Position numbers and translations under genes: made by a program. The notes beneath the pieces were generated by a model, which saw nothing but the letters and a program-made list of their open reading frames with translations, searched no databases and was not told the DNA's origin. From assembly GCA_900771345.1 (NCBI GenBank), contig CAAGNQ010000063.1, forward strand, positions 34,907 through 98,906: a DNA stretch of 64,000 nucleotides. The letters are read 5' to 3'. The stretch comes from Clostridia bacterium (GTDB taxonomy: Bacteria; Bacillota; Clostridia; Christensenellales; Borkfalkiaceae). Positions 27,435-37,067 of the stretch are shown here, in pieces; position 1 is the stretch's first letter; every line of letters starts with the position of its first letter.

Positions 27435-27968
27435 TTACTTAATTTCTTCGATAACCTCGTCAAAATCTTTTCTATTCTTCTCTCTAACCTCTATGTCAGA
27501 ATATCCTAACGCAACAACGATATTGCTCTCCTCGTTTTCAGGATATCCAACGGCGCTTCTTAGTTCTTCTTGATTTATCCATCCGATAATGCAAGAACTA
27601 ACTTCAAGACTTTGCGCTGCTAAAGTTATATATGCCGTTAGTTGACCTATATCGTATTTAACAAAATGGTCTCTATTAAACCTTGAACTCACAAATTCGT
27701 TTAACTTTGCTTGCTTTTCTGTTATAACTATATATGCTTTGGCTTTATCTAAAAATGGATTACGCCCTCTGTTTTGCAAACTTTTAGTAACAAGTTCAAC
27801 CTTTTCACCCGTCACAAGAAACATTTTCCAAGGCTGACTATTGCAAGCCGACGGAGAAAGCGTTGCAAGTTCTGCAATTTTTCTAACCGTTTGGCTCGAT
27901 AACTCTTTATCATTAAAATCCCTGCAAGATTGCCTGTTTCTAGCAAGTTCTAAATACAAATTTTCCAT
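27435..27968 (-). CDS. Nitroreductase family protein
   Basis: 177 residues. FMN-binding pattern: N-terminal RQSCRDF, SPSACNSQPWKMFLV (about 37-51) and C-terminal NIVVALGYSD. Such enzymes reduce nitro groups, quinones or flavins with NAD(P)H; the real substrate is unknown. SD GGGAGG; it has its own promoter and seems monocistronic. Confidence 0.9.
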   Translation of the reverse strand: MENLYLELARNRQSCRDFNDKELSSQTVRKIAELATLSPSACNSQPWKMFLVTGEKVELVTKSLQNRGRNPFLDKAKAYIVITEKQAKLNEFVSSRFNRDHFVKYDIGQLTAYITLAAQSLEVSSCIIGWINQEELRSAVGYPENEESNIVVALGYSDIEVREKNRKDFDEVIEEIK

Positions 27969-27990
27969 AGTCTACCTCCCTACTATCATT

Positions 27991-28019
27991 ATTATACACA
28001 AACTGAATAAATTTTGCAA
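27991..28019 (-). promoter_or_regulatory. Promoter for the nitroreductase gene
   Basis: Minus strand TTGCAA, a 17-base spacer and TATAAT; the -10 lies 22 bases from the start codon. Confidence 0.7.
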
Positions 28020-28026
28020 GGTAATT

Positions 28027-28428
28027 CTATTTAATTTTAAAAGCCATTTCTTTTTCACGGTTAAATCTCGTAACAGCCTGAAGATATTTTTCCGAAAGCC
28101 TAAGGTTATAACTTTGTTGCTCCTCGTAAGATAGAGTATTATAATACTCTGTTTCTGTAAGCCTTCCTAGTGCGTTTGAAACTTCGCCCTCTTCCTCGAG
28201 AAGTTTTTTAACCTTTTGATAAAACTCTTCCCCCTCGTTGTCCGAGTGCTTTATATTCTCCGTAACCCTCGACTGATAATACTCTTTAACTTTTGATTTG
28301 GAAAGTCCGTTTTCTTCGGCTTTAACTAGTTCGCTAGATAATTTCTTTTGATAGTTTTGCCAAAAGCCTTGCTTTAATCGCTTTTTGGCTTCCTTGCAAT
28401 ACTCTTTTAAGGTTTTTTGCTTTTCCAT
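28027..28428 (-). CDS. Unknown charged helical protein downstream of rpsU
   Basis: 133 residues from the ATG at 28428, which has GAGGGAG five bases before it. Very rich in Lys, Glu and Gln with heptad-like stretches, e.g. YYQSRVTENIKHSDNEGEEF; likely alpha-helical and cytoplasmic. No family recognised. In many Firmicutes yqeY follows rpsU, but this is not YqeY. It would be expressed by read-through of the rpsU terminator. Confidence 0.65.
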   Translation of the reverse strand: MEKQKTLKEYCKEAKKRLKQGFWQNYQKKLSSELVKAEENGLSKSKVKEYYQSRVTENIKHSDNEGEEFYQKVKKLLEEEGEVSNALGRLTETEYYNTLSYEEQQSYNLRLSEKYLQAVTRFNREKEMAFKIK

Positions 28429-28474
28429 AACTACTCCCTCGTTAATTCTCGACAATTATTTGCATTTTTCGTCA

Positions 28475-28511
28475 AACAAAAATAAAAATCTACCAAAGAT
28501 ATCTTTGGTAG
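28475..28511 (-). terminator. Terminator after rpsU
   Basis: Perfect palindrome CTACCAAAGATATCTTTGGTAG (28490-28511) followed on the minus strand by ATTTTTATTTTTG. Confidence 0.88.
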
Positions 28512-28519
28512 ATTCCATT

Positions 28520-28699
28520 TTAGCCTTTAATGCTTCTCTTTCTTGCCGCTTCAGATTTTTTCTTCTTTCTAACGGAAGGTTTTTCGTAATGTTCTTTTTT
28601 ACGCAAATCACCGATAATGCCGTCTCTTGAACATTTTCTCTTAAATCTTCTAAGAGCGCTATCAATATTTTCGTTTTCTCCAACTCTTACTGTTGACAT
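28520..28699 (-). CDS. rpsU: 30S ribosomal protein S21
   Basis: 59 residues read directly from the sequence, starting [19 protein letters not shown] and ending in the basic tail [16 protein letters not shown]. This is the canonical S21 sequence, which binds the 30S platform near the anti-SD region. A longer open frame on the same strand (28456-28683) is a shadow. SD AAGGAAGG is about 11 bases before the ATG. Confidence 0.97.
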   Translation of the reverse strand: MSTVRVGENENIDSALRRFKRKCSRDGIIGDLRKKEHYEKPSVRKKKKSEAARKRSIKG

Positions 28700-28747
28700 T
28701 GCCTTTTCACCTTCCTTTGCCCGATGGCATTTAGTTTAAGCCTAATT

Positions 28748-28776
28748 AGTATATCAATGCTATTCAACTTTGTCAA
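28748..28776 (-). promoter_or_regulatory. Strong promoter for rpsU
   Basis: Minus strand TTGACA, a 17-base spacer and TATACT. Confidence 0.8.
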
Positions 28777-28834
28777 GAAAAATTACCCTTTTTTTACAAT
28801 CATTTGGATATTTTTATTAATTAATTTCTTTCGA

Positions 28835-28863
28835 TTGACTTTTTACTCTGCCGAGAATATAAT
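28835..28863 (+). promoter_or_regulatory. Promoter for the MFS transporter gene
   Basis: TTGACT, a 17-base spacer and TATAAT, divergent from the rpsU promoter. Confidence 0.8.
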
Positions 28864-28892
28864 ACCTTATAGCATCTAAAACGAGGAAAACT

Positions 28893-30113
28893 ATGAAAGA
28901 AAAACGCTTATATAATTTCTTAATTTTTGCCTGTGCATTTTTATGGATTATGATGATGGGCTCAAAAAACGTTTATACTGCCGAAATCGTTGAACTTCAA
29001 AATATTTTTAATGCCGGTAAAAGTGAAATTATGCTTGCTATGACCTATTATTTCATCACTTATTCATCTGCACAAATGATACTCTTTTTCTTTATGGACG
29101 ATATAAACGTAAAATGGTTTATGGCAATTTCCATATTTTTGTCTGGAATTGTTACCGTTTTAGTTGCTTTTATGACGAGTTTGTGGCAAACGTGGTGGCT
29201 TTTAGCCTTAAACGGCGTTTTGCAGGCTGGCGTTTGGGGATTGTGCCTTGCAGTTTTAAAAAAATATTTACCTAATAATATGATTCCCAAAGCAAACACG
29301 ATTATGAACGTTGGAATGACGGTTGCTAGCGTAATTTCTTACGGCTCGGCAGCAATATCCGTTGCTATTAAGAACTGGAGTTTACCCTTTATCGTTCTTG
29401 GAGTTATCCTTTCAATCTCTGCTATTATATTTTTTATTGCAGTTAGATTTTGCGAAAAAAATCTTCCCACCCGTCAAGACCTACCCGTTAAGCAAACTTT
29501 TGATAGCGAGCAAATTTTGCCTATCCGTTCAAAAAGGTCAAAAATTATTTTTTTTATTATAAGTTTTATATTCAGCCTATTCATTCATAGCGTTTTTTAT
29601 GGGACTATGAACTGGATGCCTAACCTCTTAACCGAAAACTACGGCGTTAAAGAATCAATAGGAATTTTAATTTCCGTTTTTGCCCCTATTGCTACGATTA
29701 TCGGACCGATTTTTGCAATCAAACACTGCGAAAAAACTCCAAACTTTATCAAAGTTTGCATTATCTATTTATTAGTCAGCACACTTCTTTCTTTATTTTT
29801 AATATTTGTTTTTAACTCGAATATTATCCTAGCAACCCTTATTCTAGTGATTTATATAGTCTTTATGCAGGCTACTGTAACCATAATATTTAGCGTGCTT
29901 CCATTCAAAATTGGTGCAGGCATTAATACGGGCGCTCTTGCAAGTTTAATGAACGCTGCCGGTGGATATTCGGCAGGACTTGCTCCTATGATTTTAGGAA
30001 AAGTAATAGAACTAAACGGTTGGCAAACTTACTTTATAATTATTTTTATTATAACCTTTCTTTTATTCCTTGGCGCACTCCCCATATTAAAAATTACTAA
30101 GAAAGCAAAATAA
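28893..30113 (+). CDS. MFS transporter
   Basis: 406 residues with about 12 hydrophobic helices in two halves joined by a polar loop (about 190-215), typical of major facilitator permeases related to glycerol-3-phosphate/hexose-phosphate or sugar antiporters. N-terminal signature motifs are only loosely kept. Substrate unknown. SD GAGGAAA; monocistronic, flanked by its own promoter and terminator. Confidence 0.85.
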   Translation: MKEKRLYNFLIFACAFLWIMMMGSKNVYTAEIVELQNIFNAGKSEIMLAMTYYFITYSSAQMILFFFMDDINVKWFMAISIFLSGIVTVLVAFMTSLWQTWWLLALNGVLQAGVWGLCLAVLKKYLPNNMIPKANTIMNVGMTVASVISYGSAAISVAIKNWSLPFIVLGVILSISAIIFFIAVRFCEKNLPTRQDLPVKQTFDSEQILPIRSKRSKIIFFIISFIFSLFIHSVFYGTMNWMPNLLTENYGVKESIGILISVFAPIATIIGPIFAIKHCEKTPNFIKVCIIYLLVSTLLSLFLIFVFNSNIILATLILVIYIVFMQATVTIIFSVLPFKIGAGINTGALASLMNAAGGYSAGLAPMILGKVIELNGWQTYFIIIFIITFLLFLGALPILKITKKAK

Positions 30114-30168
30114 AAACAGCCGAACAATTGCTCTTCTATTAAGGAAAGTTAATCTATAATAAAAGTAT

Positions 30169-30215
30169 AGCACACTACACTTCGCAAAAAGCGAAATGTA
30201 GTGTGCTTTTCTTAA
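30169..30215 (+). terminator. Long-stem terminator after the MFS gene
   Basis: AGCACACTACACTTCGC pairs with GCGAAATGTAGTGTGCT (one C-A mismatch) around an A5 loop, followed by TTTCTT. Confidence 0.88.
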
Positions 30216-30239
30216 TCTATAAAAATTAATTTAAAATAA

Positions 30240-30323
30240 GAGATATTTTTAGCCTTGTGGCTAAAAGTGATATGCAAAACAAGTTTTGCGTTATATTGCG
30301 ACTAGTAGTAGTTGCAGTTATAT
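30240..30323. repeat. Array of three short hairpins with GTKATAT linkers
   Basis: Hairpin 1 TTTTAGCC/GGCTAAAA (30247-30266), hairpin 2 GCAAAAC/GTTTTGC (30274-30289), hairpin 3 TGCGACTA/TAGTTGCA with one wobble (30297-30316). The linkers GTGATAT, GTTATAT and GTTATAT follow each one, and AGATAT precedes the first. Different stems with the same linkers indicate a repeat family or structured RNA. Confidence 0.75.
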
Positions 30324-30420
30324 TAAATAAATCCTTTGGTTCGCCGTTAGCCGAATATCATAAACCTTTAGAATTTATTTAGTTGCCGAATCCCTTAAGG
30401 CGACTCGGCTGTCTGTCGTT
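30324..30420. other. Structured non-coding stretch before argF end
   Basis: No coding frame. TAAATAAAT (about 30323-30331) can pair with ATTTATTTA (30374-30382), and GCCGA/TCGGC flank a CCTTAAGG core near 30384-30408. It may continue the hairpin array or form the argF terminator region; no classic terminator is visible. Confidence 0.4.
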
Positions 30421-30425
30421 TTCTT

Positions 30426-31412
30426 TTATTTCATTGTGGCAAGCATAACTGCCTTAATGGTGTGCATTCTATTTTCAGCCTCGTCAAACACGATTGACGC
30501 CTCGCTTTCAAACACTTCGTCAGTTACTTCCATTGCGTCGATATTAAACTTATCAAAAATATCCTTGCCAACCTTTGTGTTTAGGTCGTGGAATGCTGGC
30601 AAACAGTGCATAAACTTACAATTCTCGCCTGCATTATCAATTATTTTTTTGTTTACTTGATAAGGATATAAATCCTTTATTCTCTCTTCCCATACTTCTT
30701 TAGGCTCACCCATTGACACCCAAACGTCAGTATATATCACGTCAGCATTTTTGGTGGCAATCATAGGCTCTTCGATAAATTCTAATATTGCGCCCGTTTG
30801 CTTTGCAATTTCTTGGCACTCTTTTATCAACGCCTGATTAGGAAAATATTTTTTTGGCGAACAAGCGACAAAATGCATTCCCATTTTTGCACAACCCACC
30901 ATAAGAGAGTTGCCCATATTATATCTTGCATCACCCATATAAACGAGTTTTCTCCCCTTTAGGCTTCCAAAATGTTCGATAATCGTCAAAAAGTCAGCCA
31001 AAATTTGAGTTGGGTGAAACTCGTTGGTAAGCCCGTTCCAAACGGGAACTCCTGCATATTTTGCTAGGTCCTCAACAATCTCCTGACCGTAACCACGGTA
31101 CTCAATGCCGTCAAATATTCTGCCTAGAACTCTCGCCGTATCTGCAATGCTTTCTTTATTGCCGATTTGCGAGCCTGATGGGTCCAAATATACTGGGTGC
31201 ATTCCAAGGTCAGCCGCCGCAACCTCAAAACTACAACGGGTACGAGTGCTCGTTTTTTCAAAAATAAGGGCAATATTTTTTCCCTCTAAATACTTATGAG
31301 CCTTGCCCTTTTTCTTTTTTTCTTTTAATTTTTTTGCTAAGTTTATAAGCCCCATTATCTCTTCAGGAGTAAAATCGAGAAGTTTTAGAAAACTTTTACC
31401 TTTTAAATTCAT
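30426..31412 (-). CDS. argF: Ornithine carbamoyltransferase
   Basis: 328 residues. It makes citrulline from ornithine and carbamoyl phosphate. Visible: the carbamoyl-phosphate motif STRTRCSFE (54-62), FHPTQ near 133 and HCLPAFHD near 268. It is the last gene of the arg operon, ten bases after argD. No carbamoyl phosphate synthase gene is in the window. Confidence 0.96.
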   Translation of the reverse strand: MNLKGKSFLKLLDFTPEEIMGLINLAKKLKEKKKKGKAHKYLEGKNIALIFEKTSTRTRCSFEVAAADLGMHPVYLDPSGSQIGNKESIADTARVLGRIFDGIEYRGYGQEIVEDLAKYAGVPVWNGLTNEFHPTQILADFLTIIEHFGSLKGRKLVYMGDARYNMGNSLMVGCAKMGMHFVACSPKKYFPNQALIKECQEIAKQTGAILEFIEEPMIATKNADVIYTDVWVSMGEPKEVWEERIKDLYPYQVNKKIIDNAGENCKFMHCLPAFHDLNTKVGKDIFDKFNIDAMEVTDEVFESEASIVFDEAENRMHTIKAVMLATMK

Positions 31413-31421
31413 ATTTTAACC

Positions 31422-32585
31422 TCATTTTGCAATGACTTTTAGTAATATTTCAATGGCTTTTTCAAGCACGTTCATAGGAATATTTAAGGCAGGAAGAAGT
31501 CTTACCTTATCTTTAGCGCTTAAACACAAAACGCCCTCGTCAATGCACTCGCTAATAACCTCTTTTGCGCTACGCTCTGTTTTAATTCCTATCATAAGCC
31601 CCATTCCCGTAACCGATAAAACGCCTTTTGCGTTGGATAATTTATCAAAGATAAACTGGCTCTTTTCATTAACTTCGTTTAGAAAATCTTCGTCAAGTCT
31701 ATTTATTATTGAAAGTGCACCTGATGCACAAACGGGGTTTCCACCAAAAGTCGAACCGTGGTCACCGAATGATAGAACTTTCTCGGTTTTTTCGTTCATC
31801 AATACTGCGCCAATAGGAAGTCCTCCACCAAGCCCTTTTGCAGTGCTAACAACGTCAGGTGATATGCCGTAATTCATATACGCATAGAGTTTCCCCGTTC
31901 TGCCGTTTCCAGCCTGAACTTCGTCAACGAGCAAAAGAATATCCTTTTGCTTACAAATCTGCTCTATACCTTGAACAAAATCCTTTTCTAATGCAATAAC
32001 GCCACCTTCACCTTGAACACATTCGATTAGAATACCACATACTTTATGGCTATTAACAATCTCTTTAACGCTATCAATATCGTTGGCGTTAGCATAGGCA
32101 AAACCTGGAGTTAATGGCTGAAAATGTTCGTGAAATTTGTCCTGTCCTGTTGCTGAAAGGGTTGTTAGCGTTCTGCCGTGAAAACTATTTTTTAAAGTCA
32201 CGATAACGTTATAATCACTGCCCTTTTTATCTGATGCGTATTTTCTAGCCACCTTAATTAAGCACTCGTTCGCCTCTGCACCAGAGTTAGCAAAAAAGAC
32301 CTTTTTCATACCCGTTTTTAAGCACAAAGCCTCTGCGAGTTTTGCGCAAGGCTCGGTGTAGTAAAGATTAGAGGTATGCTGGACTTTTAGTAACTGCTCG
32401 GTAACAGCCGTCGTCCACACCTTATCGTTAAACCCGAATGCCGTAACTCCTATTCCAGAGCCCATATCGATATATTCTTTTCCGTTAGTATCGTAAAGAA
32501 AAGAGCCTTCGCCTTTTACTATTTCAACAGGAAATCTTGCATACGTATTAGCCACGTATTCTTTATCAATTTTGGTTATACTCAT
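31422..32585 (-). CDS. argD: Acetylornithine aminotransferase
   Basis: 387 residues. The ATG at 32585 has GGAG six bases before it, inside the argB 3' end; the ATG at 32597 contains that SD and is less likely. PLP enzyme of class III with SGAEANE (about 100), LLVDEVQAGNGRTG and STAKGLGGGLPIGA with the PLP lysine. It converts N-acetylglutamate semialdehyde to N-acetylornithine. Coupled to argB. Confidence 0.96.
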   Translation of the reverse strand: MSITKIDKEYVANTYARFPVEIVKGEGSFLYDTNGKEYIDMGSGIGVTAFGFNDKVWTTAVTEQLLKVQHTSNLYYTEPCAKLAEALCLKTGMKKVFFANSGAEANECLIKVARKYASDKKGSDYNVIVTLKNSFHGRTLTTLSATGQDKFHEHFQPLTPGFAYANANDIDSVKEIVNSHKVCGILIECVQGEGGVIALEKDFVQGIEQICKQKDILLLVDEVQAGNGRTGKLYAYMNYGISPDVVSTAKGLGGGLPIGAVLMNEKTEKVLSFGDHGSTFGGNPVCASGALSIINRLDEDFLNEVNEKSQFIFDKLSNAKGVLSVTGMGLMIGIKTERSAKEVISECIDEGVLCLSAKDKVRLLPALNIPMNVLEKAIEILLKVIAK

Positions 32586-32586
32586 T

Positions 32587-33450
32587 TTATTCTCCATGAA
32601 CCATCGTGCCTGCGCCCTCGTCGGTAAAAAGTTCCATAAGTATTGAATGAGGTACTCTGCCGTCCATTATGATTACCTTCTTAACCCCTTTAGCGATTGC
32701 CTCAACGCAACACTCAACCTTAGGTATCATTCCTCCCGAAATAATCCCCTCGTCATAAAGTTTTTTTGCGTCACTAACCTTGATGTCAGGAATTAAAGTA
32801 GACGGGTCGTCTTTATCTTTCAAAATGCCTGCAATATCCGTCATCATTATAAGACGCTTAGCGTTTAGTGCACCTGCAATATGCGCTGCGGCAGTGTCGG
32901 CGTTGATGTTATAAGAGTTGCCCTCTTTGTCGCATCCGATTGTAGATATAACCGGTATATAACCGTTATCTAAAAGGTCTGTAACTGCATCAATATTAAT
33001 CTTTTCTATCTCGCCTACAAAACCTAACTTTTCGTCCTTTTTTCTTGCCTCAATAAGCCTTCCGTCCATACCCGAAATACCCATTGCCTTTCCACCGTAG
33101 TGCCCTAGAAAGTTTACAAGTGACTTACTAATTTTTCCTGCAAGCACCATTTGAGCAATATCAACAGTTTCTTTGTCGGTAACACGGAGGCCATTTACAA
33201 ACTCGGTTTTTTTGCCTAATTTATCCATCATCTCGCTAATTTCAGGCCCTCCACCATGAACGAGTACGACTTTAACTCCTGTTAACCATAGCAAAACTAT
33301 ATCTTCCATAACCTGCTCTTTAAGTTCAGGGTTAATCATTGCATTTCCACCGTATTTTACAACTACGATTTCTCCATTATACCTTTTTATGTACGGCAAA
33401 GCCTGTGTTAAAACCTCTGCGCGCTGAGCATTCGTAAAATTCTTATCCAT
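32587..33450 (-). CDS. argB: Acetylglutamate kinase
   Basis: 287 residues. It phosphorylates N-acetylglutamate. Motifs VVKYGGNAM (27-35), VLVHGGGPEI (62-71) and ISGMDGRLIEA are typical. The N-terminal extension (residues 1-25, with TQALPYIKRYNGE) is the kind found in arginine-inhibited hexameric enzymes, so arginine feedback is likely. A PII-like protein is encoded at 45.2 kb, but it lacks obvious marks of the canonical PII that binds this kinase. Confidence 0.96.
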   Translation of the reverse strand: MDKNFTNAQRAEVLTQALPYIKRYNGEIVVVKYGGNAMINPELKEQVMEDIVLLWLTGVKVVLVHGGGPEISEMMDKLGKKTEFVNGLRVTDKETVDIAQMVLAGKISKSLVNFLGHYGGKAMGISGMDGRLIEARKKDEKLGFVGEIEKINIDAVTDLLDNGYIPVISTIGCDKEGNSYNINADTAAAHIAGALNAKRLIMMTDIAGILKDKDDPSTLIPDIKVSDAKKLYDEGIISGGMIPKVECCVEAIAKGVKKVIIMDGRVPHSILMELFTDEGAGTMVHGE

Positions 33451-33474
33451 AATATTTTCCTTTTTATATTAATT

Positions 33475-34692
33475 TTAAGTACGATAATCGCCGTTTATCT
33501 TAACGTAATCATACGTTAAGTCGCAACCCCAAGCAGTAGCACTTTCTTTACCACTATTTAGGTTAACCGAGATTATAATCTCGTTTTCAAGCAGAATTTC
33601 CTTTGCTTTTTCCTCAGAAAAATCAACCCCACTGCCATTTGAACATACTCTTATACTGCCCTTATTCGACTTAAACTCTACGTCGATTTTACTAACGTCA
33701 ACCTTAGTGCCACTATATCCTATTGCGCAAAGCACGCGCCCCCAGTTAGCGTCAGCACCAAACATTGCCGCTTTTGTTAAACTTGAGCATATTACGCTTT
33801 TTGCTACAGTTTTAGCAGTATTTTGGTCGTTTGCGCCCTTAACCTCGCATTCTAAAAGTTTTGTAGCACCCTCGCCGTCACCTGCAATCATTCTGCAAAG
33901 CGCAACGTTTATAGTGTTGAGCGCCTTCATAAACTCGTCAAAATCCTCGCCGTCATTATCAATCAAGTCGTTCTCTGCCATTCCGTTAGCAAGCACGGTT
34001 ACCATATCGTTAGTTGAAGTATCTCCATCAATGCTAATCATATTAAAGGTGCTTTGAACATCGCTTTTTAGCGCCTTTGAAAGCATTTTTGAACTGATAT
34101 TAACGTCAGTTGTAATAAACACGAGCATTGTTGCCATATTAGGGTGAATCATTCCACTCCCTTTAGCAATCCCACCTATGTGGCAAACCTTATTACCGAG
34201 GTTAAACTCAACAGCAATTTCCTTTTGCTTTGTATCAGTAGTCATAATAGCCTCTGACGCGTCCTTTCCGTTGTTAACTGAAAGATTTTTAACAAGGTCT
34301 GGAATGCCTCTTTCAATAGCATCAATATTTAACGGCTGACCGATAACACCGGTAGACGCAACAACGATATCGTCACAACTAATTTTTAATTCTCTAGCAA
34401 CCATTTGGCTCATTTTTTCGGCAATTTCTATACCGTTAGCGTTGCAGGTATTCGCATTCCCACTATTGCAAATAATCGCTTGAGCCTTTCCGTTTTCTAA
34501 ATGGTTTTTGGTAACGATAAGTGGTGCTCCCTTAACAAGATTAGTCGTATAAACTGCAGACGCCGTTGCAATCTTCTCGCTAAAAATAAGCGCTAAATCT
34601 TTTTTCGTCCTATTGTGCCTTATTCCACAATGCACGCCGTTAGCAGTAAATCCTTTTGGAGCGCAAACTCCACCATCAATAAATTTTATCAT
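33475..34692 (-). CDS. argJ: Bifunctional ornithine acetyltransferase/N-acetylglutamate synthase
   Basis: 405 residues. It transfers acetyl from acetylornithine to glutamate and so recycles acetyl groups. The self-cleavage and catalytic site KGSGMIHPNMATML (about residue 178, with the nucleophilic Thr after Ala) and the SGNANTCNA segment are visible. No separate argA is needed when ArgJ is bifunctional. It lies 24 bases upstream of argB. Confidence 0.95.
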   Translation of the reverse strand: MIKFIDGGVCAPKGFTANGVHCGIRHNRTKKDLALIFSEKIATASAVYTTNLVKGAPLIVTKNHLENGKAQAIICNSGNANTCNANGIEIAEKMSQMVARELKISCDDIVVASTGVIGQPLNIDAIERGIPDLVKNLSVNNGKDASEAIMTTDTKQKEIAVEFNLGNKVCHIGGIAKGSGMIHPNMATMLVFITTDVNISSKMLSKALKSDVQSTFNMISIDGDTSTNDMVTVLANGMAENDLIDNDGEDFDEFMKALNTINVALCRMIAGDGEGATKLLECEVKGANDQNTAKTVAKSVICSSLTKAAMFGADANWGRVLCAIGYSGTKVDVSKIDVEFKSNKGSIRVCSNGSGVDFSEEKAKEILLENEIIISVNLNSGKESATAWGCDLTYDYVKINGDYRT

Positions 34693-34701
34693 AATCTCTC
34701 C

Positions 34702-35622
34702 TTAAAGTACAAGTCCTGTTGTTTCAGATACTCCTAGCAGTATGTTCATATTTTGGATTGCGGCTCCAGACGCGCCTTTTCCTAGATTATCAAACATTGA
34801 AACTAAAATTATTCTATCCTCATTTCCGAAAACGGAAACTTCCATACTGTCTTTTCCTCTAAAACTGTTAGCCGACAAAAATCCTCCTTGGTCAGCATTA
34901 TTAAATTTGACAACCTCGCCTGTATATATGCTCATATAGGCATTTTTTATATCGTCAATACTGCCCATTATATCCTTTTTAAATAGTGGAATAGTAACTT
35001 GCATTCCCCTATCGTAACTTGCAACAATCGGGCATAAAATAGGCGTATTATTTAGCGAACACATATTTTTTATTTCAGGCAAGTGCTTGTGCATTTGAGT
35101 TAGTCCGTATTGCCTAGGAGCATCAAGAAGAAAATCTCTTTGCTCTGATTGGTATTCAGCAATCATATTCTTCCCACCACCCGTATAGCCAGTTAGCGAA
35201 GTAGCAGAAAGGCAAATGTCTTTATCTAAAATCCCCTTTTCAATTAAAGGATTAACTAGTGCAATCACTCCACTTGCGTGGCAACCTGGATTAGCAATCC
35301 TTTTGGAATTTCTTATTTTTTCTCTCTGCCCACAAAGTTCAGGAAACCCATACGTCCATTCTGGATTTGTTCTGTGTGCAGTAGACGTATCAATAACCTT
35401 TACCGTTTGGTTTTCAATTAGCGAAACAGCCTCGATTGACGCACTGTCTGGCAAACATAAAAATACGATATCGGCAGAATTTATCGCCTCTTTTCTAGCG
35501 TTAATATCCTTTCTTCTCTCTTCACTTAAGGTTATAAGCGAGATATCCTTTCTCACCGATAGCCTATCTAATATTTTAAGTCCGGTAGTTCCTGCACTAC
35601 CGTCAATAAACACTTTATTCAT
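34702..35622 (-). CDS. argC: N-acetyl-gamma-glutamyl-phosphate reductase (short form)
   Basis: 306 residues, the shorter ArgC class. N-terminal GSAGTTGLKI nucleotide motif (8-17), catalytic cysteine in NPGCHASG (about 112-119), and HKHLPEI-like MHKHLPEI. It reduces N-acetylglutamyl phosphate with NADPH. It overlaps argH by eight bases. Confidence 0.95.
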   Translation of the reverse strand: MNKVFIDGSAGTTGLKILDRLSVRKDISLITLSEERRKDINARKEAINSADIVFLCLPDSASIEAVSLIENQTVKVIDTSTAHRTNPEWTYGFPELCGQREKIRNSKRIANPGCHASGVIALVNPLIEKGILDKDICLSATSLTGYTGGGKNMIAEYQSEQRDFLLDAPRQYGLTQMHKHLPEIKNMCSLNNTPILCPIVASYDRGMQVTIPLFKKDIMGSIDDIKNAYMSIYTGEVVKFNNADQGGFLSANSFRGKDSMEVSVFGNEDRIILVSMFDNLGKGASGAAIQNMNILLGVSETTGLVL

Positions 35623-36991
35623 CTATTTTTTCCTTTGCGAACTTAATTTGCTCTTCAACAGACTTTGGCGAAGTGCCACCTTCGGAAATGCGCTTAGATA
35701 CGCAGTTTTCAAGGCTAATTTGCTCGTATAAATCATCTTCAAATAATTCGCTGTACGATTTGTATTCTTCAATGGTAAGGGTTTCTAGCACTTTGCCATT
35801 TTTAATGCAATCCCCAACTATATTTCCACAAATTTTATAGGCTGACCTAAACGGCAAACCCTTTTTAACTAAATAATCTGCAAGGTCGGTTGCATTTATA
35901 AATCCTTTTTGCGCGGCTAAAAGCATATTTTCTTTTAACACCGTCATTCCCTCAATCATAGGTGCAAAAACGTCTAAACACATACTGACCGTATCAGTAG
36001 CGTCAAACACGCTCTCTTTGTCCTCTTGCATATCCTTGTTATATGCAAGTGGCAAACCCTTAAGCATTGTGAGCGTTGCAATTAGGTCACCGTAAACTCT
36101 GCCCGTCTTACCACGAACGAGTTCTGCCATATCCGAGTTTTTCTTTTGTGGCATAATTGATGAGCCTGTAGTAAAAGCGTCGGATAAGATAACAAATCTA
36201 AACTCCCAACTCGTCCAAAGAATAATTTCTTCAGAAAATCTCGATAAATGCATCATAAGAATTGAGCAGGCAGACAAGAACTCTACGCAAAAATCCCTAT
36301 CAGAAACGCCGTCAATACTATTTCTTGCAATGTCCGAAAAACCTAGATTTTTTGCCTCCATTCTTCTGTCCGTATCATAGGTCGTACCTGCTAGCGCACA
36401 ACTACCGATAGGGCATATATTGATGCGCTTTCTCAAGTCCTTAAACCTCTCAATATCACGAAGAAGCATCATTGCATAGGTCATTAAATGATGCCCAAAG
36501 GTTATCGGTTGCGCCCTTTGAAGATGAGTGTAACCTGGCATAATCGAACTCTTATTCTCCTGCGCTTTGTCGATAATTACAAGAACTAGCCTTTTAATTT
36601 TCTTAACGATTTCATCAGTCATATCACGAAGATACATTCTGGTATCAAGCGCAACTTGGTCGTTCCTACTTCTTGCTGTGTGAAGTTTTTTGCCCACCTC
36701 ACCAAGCCTACTAGTCAATTCTTGCTCGATAAACATATGAATATCTTCAGCAGTCATATCAATCTTAAGCCTACCACTTTCTATGTCTTTTAAAATATCA
36801 TTAAGCCCATTTATGAGCGTATCAGCCTCGTCGGTTGAAATGATATTCTTAGCACCGAGCATGCTTGCGTGTGCCATACTGCCTAAAATATCTTGTTTAT
36901 ACATTCTGCTGTCAAATTTAATTGAAGAATTAAAATCGTCAGCAATTTTATCGGTAACGCCGTCAGTACGCCCCGTCCACATTTTTGCCAT
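35615..36991 (-). CDS. argH: Argininosuccinate lyase
   Basis: 458 residues. Last step: splits argininosuccinate into arginine and fumarate. Signatures HTARSRNDQVALDTR (about 103-117), TYDTDR and the superfamily motif GSSIMPQKKNSD (about 273-284). Second gene of the operon, 76 bases after argG with a GC-rich hairpin in between. Confidence 0.97.
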   Translation of the reverse strand: MAKMWTGRTDGVTDKIADDFNSSIKFDSRMYKQDILGSMAHASMLGAKNIISTDEADTLINGLNDILKDIESGRLKIDMTAEDIHMFIEQELTSRLGEVGKKLHTARSRNDQVALDTRMYLRDMTDEIVKKIKRLVLVIIDKAQENKSSIMPGYTHLQRAQPITFGHHLMTYAMMLLRDIERFKDLRKRINICPIGSCALAGTTYDTDRRMEAKNLGFSDIARNSIDGVSDRDFCVEFLSACSILMMHLSRFSEEIILWTSWEFRFVILSDAFTTGSSIMPQKKNSDMAELVRGKTGRVYGDLIATLTMLKGLPLAYNKDMQEDKESVFDATDTVSMCLDVFAPMIEGMTVLKENMLLAAQKGFINATDLADYLVKKGLPFRSAYKICGNIVGDCIKNGKVLETLTIEEYKSYSELFEDDLYEQISLENCVSKRISEGGTSPKSVEEQIKFAKEKIDE

Positions 36992-37017
36992 TTTTCTACC
37001 CCGTAAAAACGAATATT

Positions 37018-37043
37018 GTCCTGCGTGGAAATTCGCGCAGGAC
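37018..37043. other. GC-rich hairpin between argG and argH
   Basis: GTCCTGCG pairs with CGCAGGAC around a ten-base loop. It is not followed by a clean T-run on the minus strand, so partial termination or an mRNA-processing site is more likely than a full terminator. Confidence 0.55.
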
Positions 37044-37067
37044 GATATATATATTTTTTTTTAATAA

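Noticed and set aside
28456..28683. 75-codon minus-strand frame
   Set aside because: Overlaps rpsU in another frame; rpsU has the correct SD, start and canonical sequence.
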